64,000 nucleotides of DNA from Streptomyces sp. NBC_00440 (lineage in GTDB: Bacteria; Actinomycetota; Actinomycetes; Streptomycetales; Streptomycetaceae): assembly GCF_036014215.1 (NCBI RefSeq), contig NZ_CP107922.1, forward strand, positions 124,001 through 188,000, in the 5' to 3' direction. Both the position numbers and the translations under genes were made by a program. This document shows, piece by piece, positions 62,918 to 64,000 of the stretch; the first letter of the stretch is position 1; each line of letters begins with the position of its first letter. The notes under the pieces are model-generated. The model was not told the DNA's origin. It made no database searches and saw nothing but the letters and a program-made list of their open reading frames with translations.

Positions 62918-64000
62918 TCACGCGATCACCATCCCCGTGACTTCGCCGTTCAGTTGCCGGGTGGCGAACTCGGGCAGCCGGTCCATCCACGGCGCGGACC
63001 GGGCCTGCTCGCGCAGCTGCCCCAGCCGCGTCGCCAGCAGGTACTGCGCGGTGCGCTCCCGGGCCGCGTCGGCGACCTTCGTCGCCGCCGCGATGGCGTC
63101 CGCGCCGTTCGGGTTGTGCTGAAACCAGCGTCGCCCCTGCTCGGTCCGGTACGCCCGGCGGGCCTCCGCCTCGGCTTCCTCGGTCCGGCACAGCCGCCCC
63201 AGCACGTTGCTGCGGTACTCCGGCAGCGCCGCTTCCACGGTCTGGAGGGCGGCGAAGGCGAACGCGGCCGCCGCAGCGACCGGGTCCGCGTCCAGCTCGC
63301 CCGGTTCCACCAGGTCGAGGAACTCCCGCCGGGTGCGCTCGATGTCGGCCTCCAGCGATGCCCGGACGTGGGCGGTGACGGCGTCGATGTCGGCCGGATC
63401 GTCCAGCACGGCCGACCAGGTCGCGGTGACCAGCCCGGCCTCCACGATCGCCGCCTCGGTCCGGCGCCGGTAGCCGCACGTCTCGCACAGCCCACTGGCC
63501 TGCTGCTGCCCGCAGTCCTCGCACGCCAACTCCTGACGGGCCACGTCGGCGGCCGCCGCGGCCTCTTGCTCGCGCTCCGCCCGCTCTGCCGCTGCCGCAC
63601 GGGTCGCATCGCGCCGGGCCTTCTCCACGCGGGCCTGCTCTTGCCGCCACACGAGGTCCTCCGCCCTGACGGCCGCCTGCTCGCGCAGCCGCTCCTCGAG
63701 GACGCGCCAGCGCTCATCGTCGGACAGGCCGGGCAACTCCCGGTCGATGTCCGCGCCGACCCGCGCCCGGCGGGCACGGCGGATGTGAACCACGTTGGCG
63801 CAGTTCTCGCACCCGGTGCCGGTGTCGAGCCGGATCCCGTCGTCGCAGCGCCGGTCCGAGCACGAAGGCCGCTGCACCAGGCCCCGCCGGATCAGCCACC
63901 CGTACGGGTCGGTGACCAGGGCCTCGCCGCCAGTCTCCTCCAGGCGGCCGGTGAGCCGGTCCGCCAGCAGCCGCGGCGCACCGTCCGGCAGCGCCAGCAG
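62918..64000 (-). CDS. Zinc-ribbon and coiled-coil protein, 5' end outside window
   Basis: At least 360 residues; the frame is open to the right edge (LLADRLTGRLEETGGEALVT, then DPYGWLIRRGLVQRP), so the start is beyond the window. CSDRRCDDGIRLDTGTGCEN and CANVVHIRRARRARV form one metal site. A long charged helix follows (AEREQEAAAAADVARQELA), then CEDCGQQQASGLCETCGYRR, a second ribbon, and a helical C-terminus (LATRLGQLREQARSAPWMDR). Resembles DNA-binding plasmid-type proteins of Streptomyces; function unknown. Confidence 0.75.
   Translation of the reverse strand: MLALPDGAPRLLADRLTGRLEETGGEALVTDPYGWLIRRGLVQRPSCSDRRCDDGIRLDTGTGCENCANVVHIRRARRARVGADIDRELPGLSDDERWRVLEERLREQAAVRAEDLVWRQEQARVEKARRDATRAAAAERAEREQEAAAAADVARQELACEDCGQQQASGLCETCGYRRRTEAAIVEAGLVTATWSAVLDDPADIDAVTAHVRASLEADIERTRREFLDLVEPGELDADPVAAAAAFAFAALQTVEAALPEYRSNVLGRLCRTEEAEAEARRAYRTEQGRRWFQHNPNGADAIAAATKVADAARERTAQYLLATRLGQLREQARSAPWMDRLPEFATRQLNGEVTGMVIA

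Noticed and set aside
1..64000. tRNA, rRNA or replication-origin features
   Set aside because: None recognised by eye; a covariance-model scan and a search for iterons or telomere palindromes would be needed to exclude them.

Overview
The window is very GC-rich, with strongly G/C-biased third codon positions, many GTG starts and families typical of filamentous actinobacteria (secreted DUF1524 nucleases, LexA-type winged helices, a type I-E CRISPR repeat of streptomycete style). It looks like an accessory region of a Streptomyces-like genome, either a chromosome arm, an integrative island or a large plasmid. No rRNA, tRNA, ribosomal or central-metabolism genes were seen. IS remnants, truncated genes and toxin or defence-like genes are common.

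Layout, left to right. 0-3 kb: an ECF-like sigma factor running toward the left edge, a small protein, a Ku end-binding protein and a two-gene unit with a LexA-like winged helix. 3.3-6.4 kb: a small HTH regulator divergent from an Hsp70/actin-fold ATPase and its coiled-coil partner, with palindromic operators between them. 6.4-13.7 kb: NUDIX hydrolase, two secreted HNH (DUF1524) nucleases and an error-prone-type DnaE polymerase. 14-24 kb: a lower-GC orphan gene, a Phd/RelE toxin-antitoxin pair, an HTH gene divergent from a tandem double-zeta-toxin protein, a STAND-type NTPase, and small unknowns. A short relic of a dnaE 3' end lies here too. 24-35 kb: IS3, integrase, IS630 and IS5 pieces interleaved with a HEAT-repeat protein, an Arg/Asp-rich repeat protein paired with a membrane protein, a HEPN-like protein, a truncated exonuclease and an alpha/beta hydrolase. 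35-44 kb: a triple-HTH protein, a full-length replicative-type dnaE, a CoiA-like nuclease, an IS21 relic and a HEPN protein carrying three zinc ribbons. 44-50 kb: M48 peptidase, zinc-ribbon protein, secreted NucA/NucB nuclease, Uma2 nuclease. 50-51 kb: a frameshifted IS5-type element. 51.5-62.8 kb: a complete type I-E CRISPR-Cas locus (array, cas2, cas1, cas6e, cas5, cas7, cse2, cse1, cas3, leader, second array). The right edge holds part of a zinc-ribbon/coiled-coil protein.

Functionally, the region combines DNA metabolism (two DnaE polymerases, Ku, a LexA-like regulator), nucleases and candidate defence modules (type I-E CRISPR, STAND NTPase, two HEPN proteins, double zeta toxin, RelE toxin). 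The CRISPR operon is tightly coupled, with stops and starts overlapping from cas3 to cas2. The strongest points for follow-up are: the HTH/Hsp70/coiled-coil locus, whose operator half-site recurs 42 kb away; the duplicated hairpin element with a compensatory base-pair change; the dnaE relic beside one copy of a duplicated zinc-ribbon gene; two neighbouring spacers taken from overlapping protospacers on opposite strands; and the HEPN-zinc-ribbon protein. Several one-base frameshifts in short homopolymers may be real decay or residual assembly errors.
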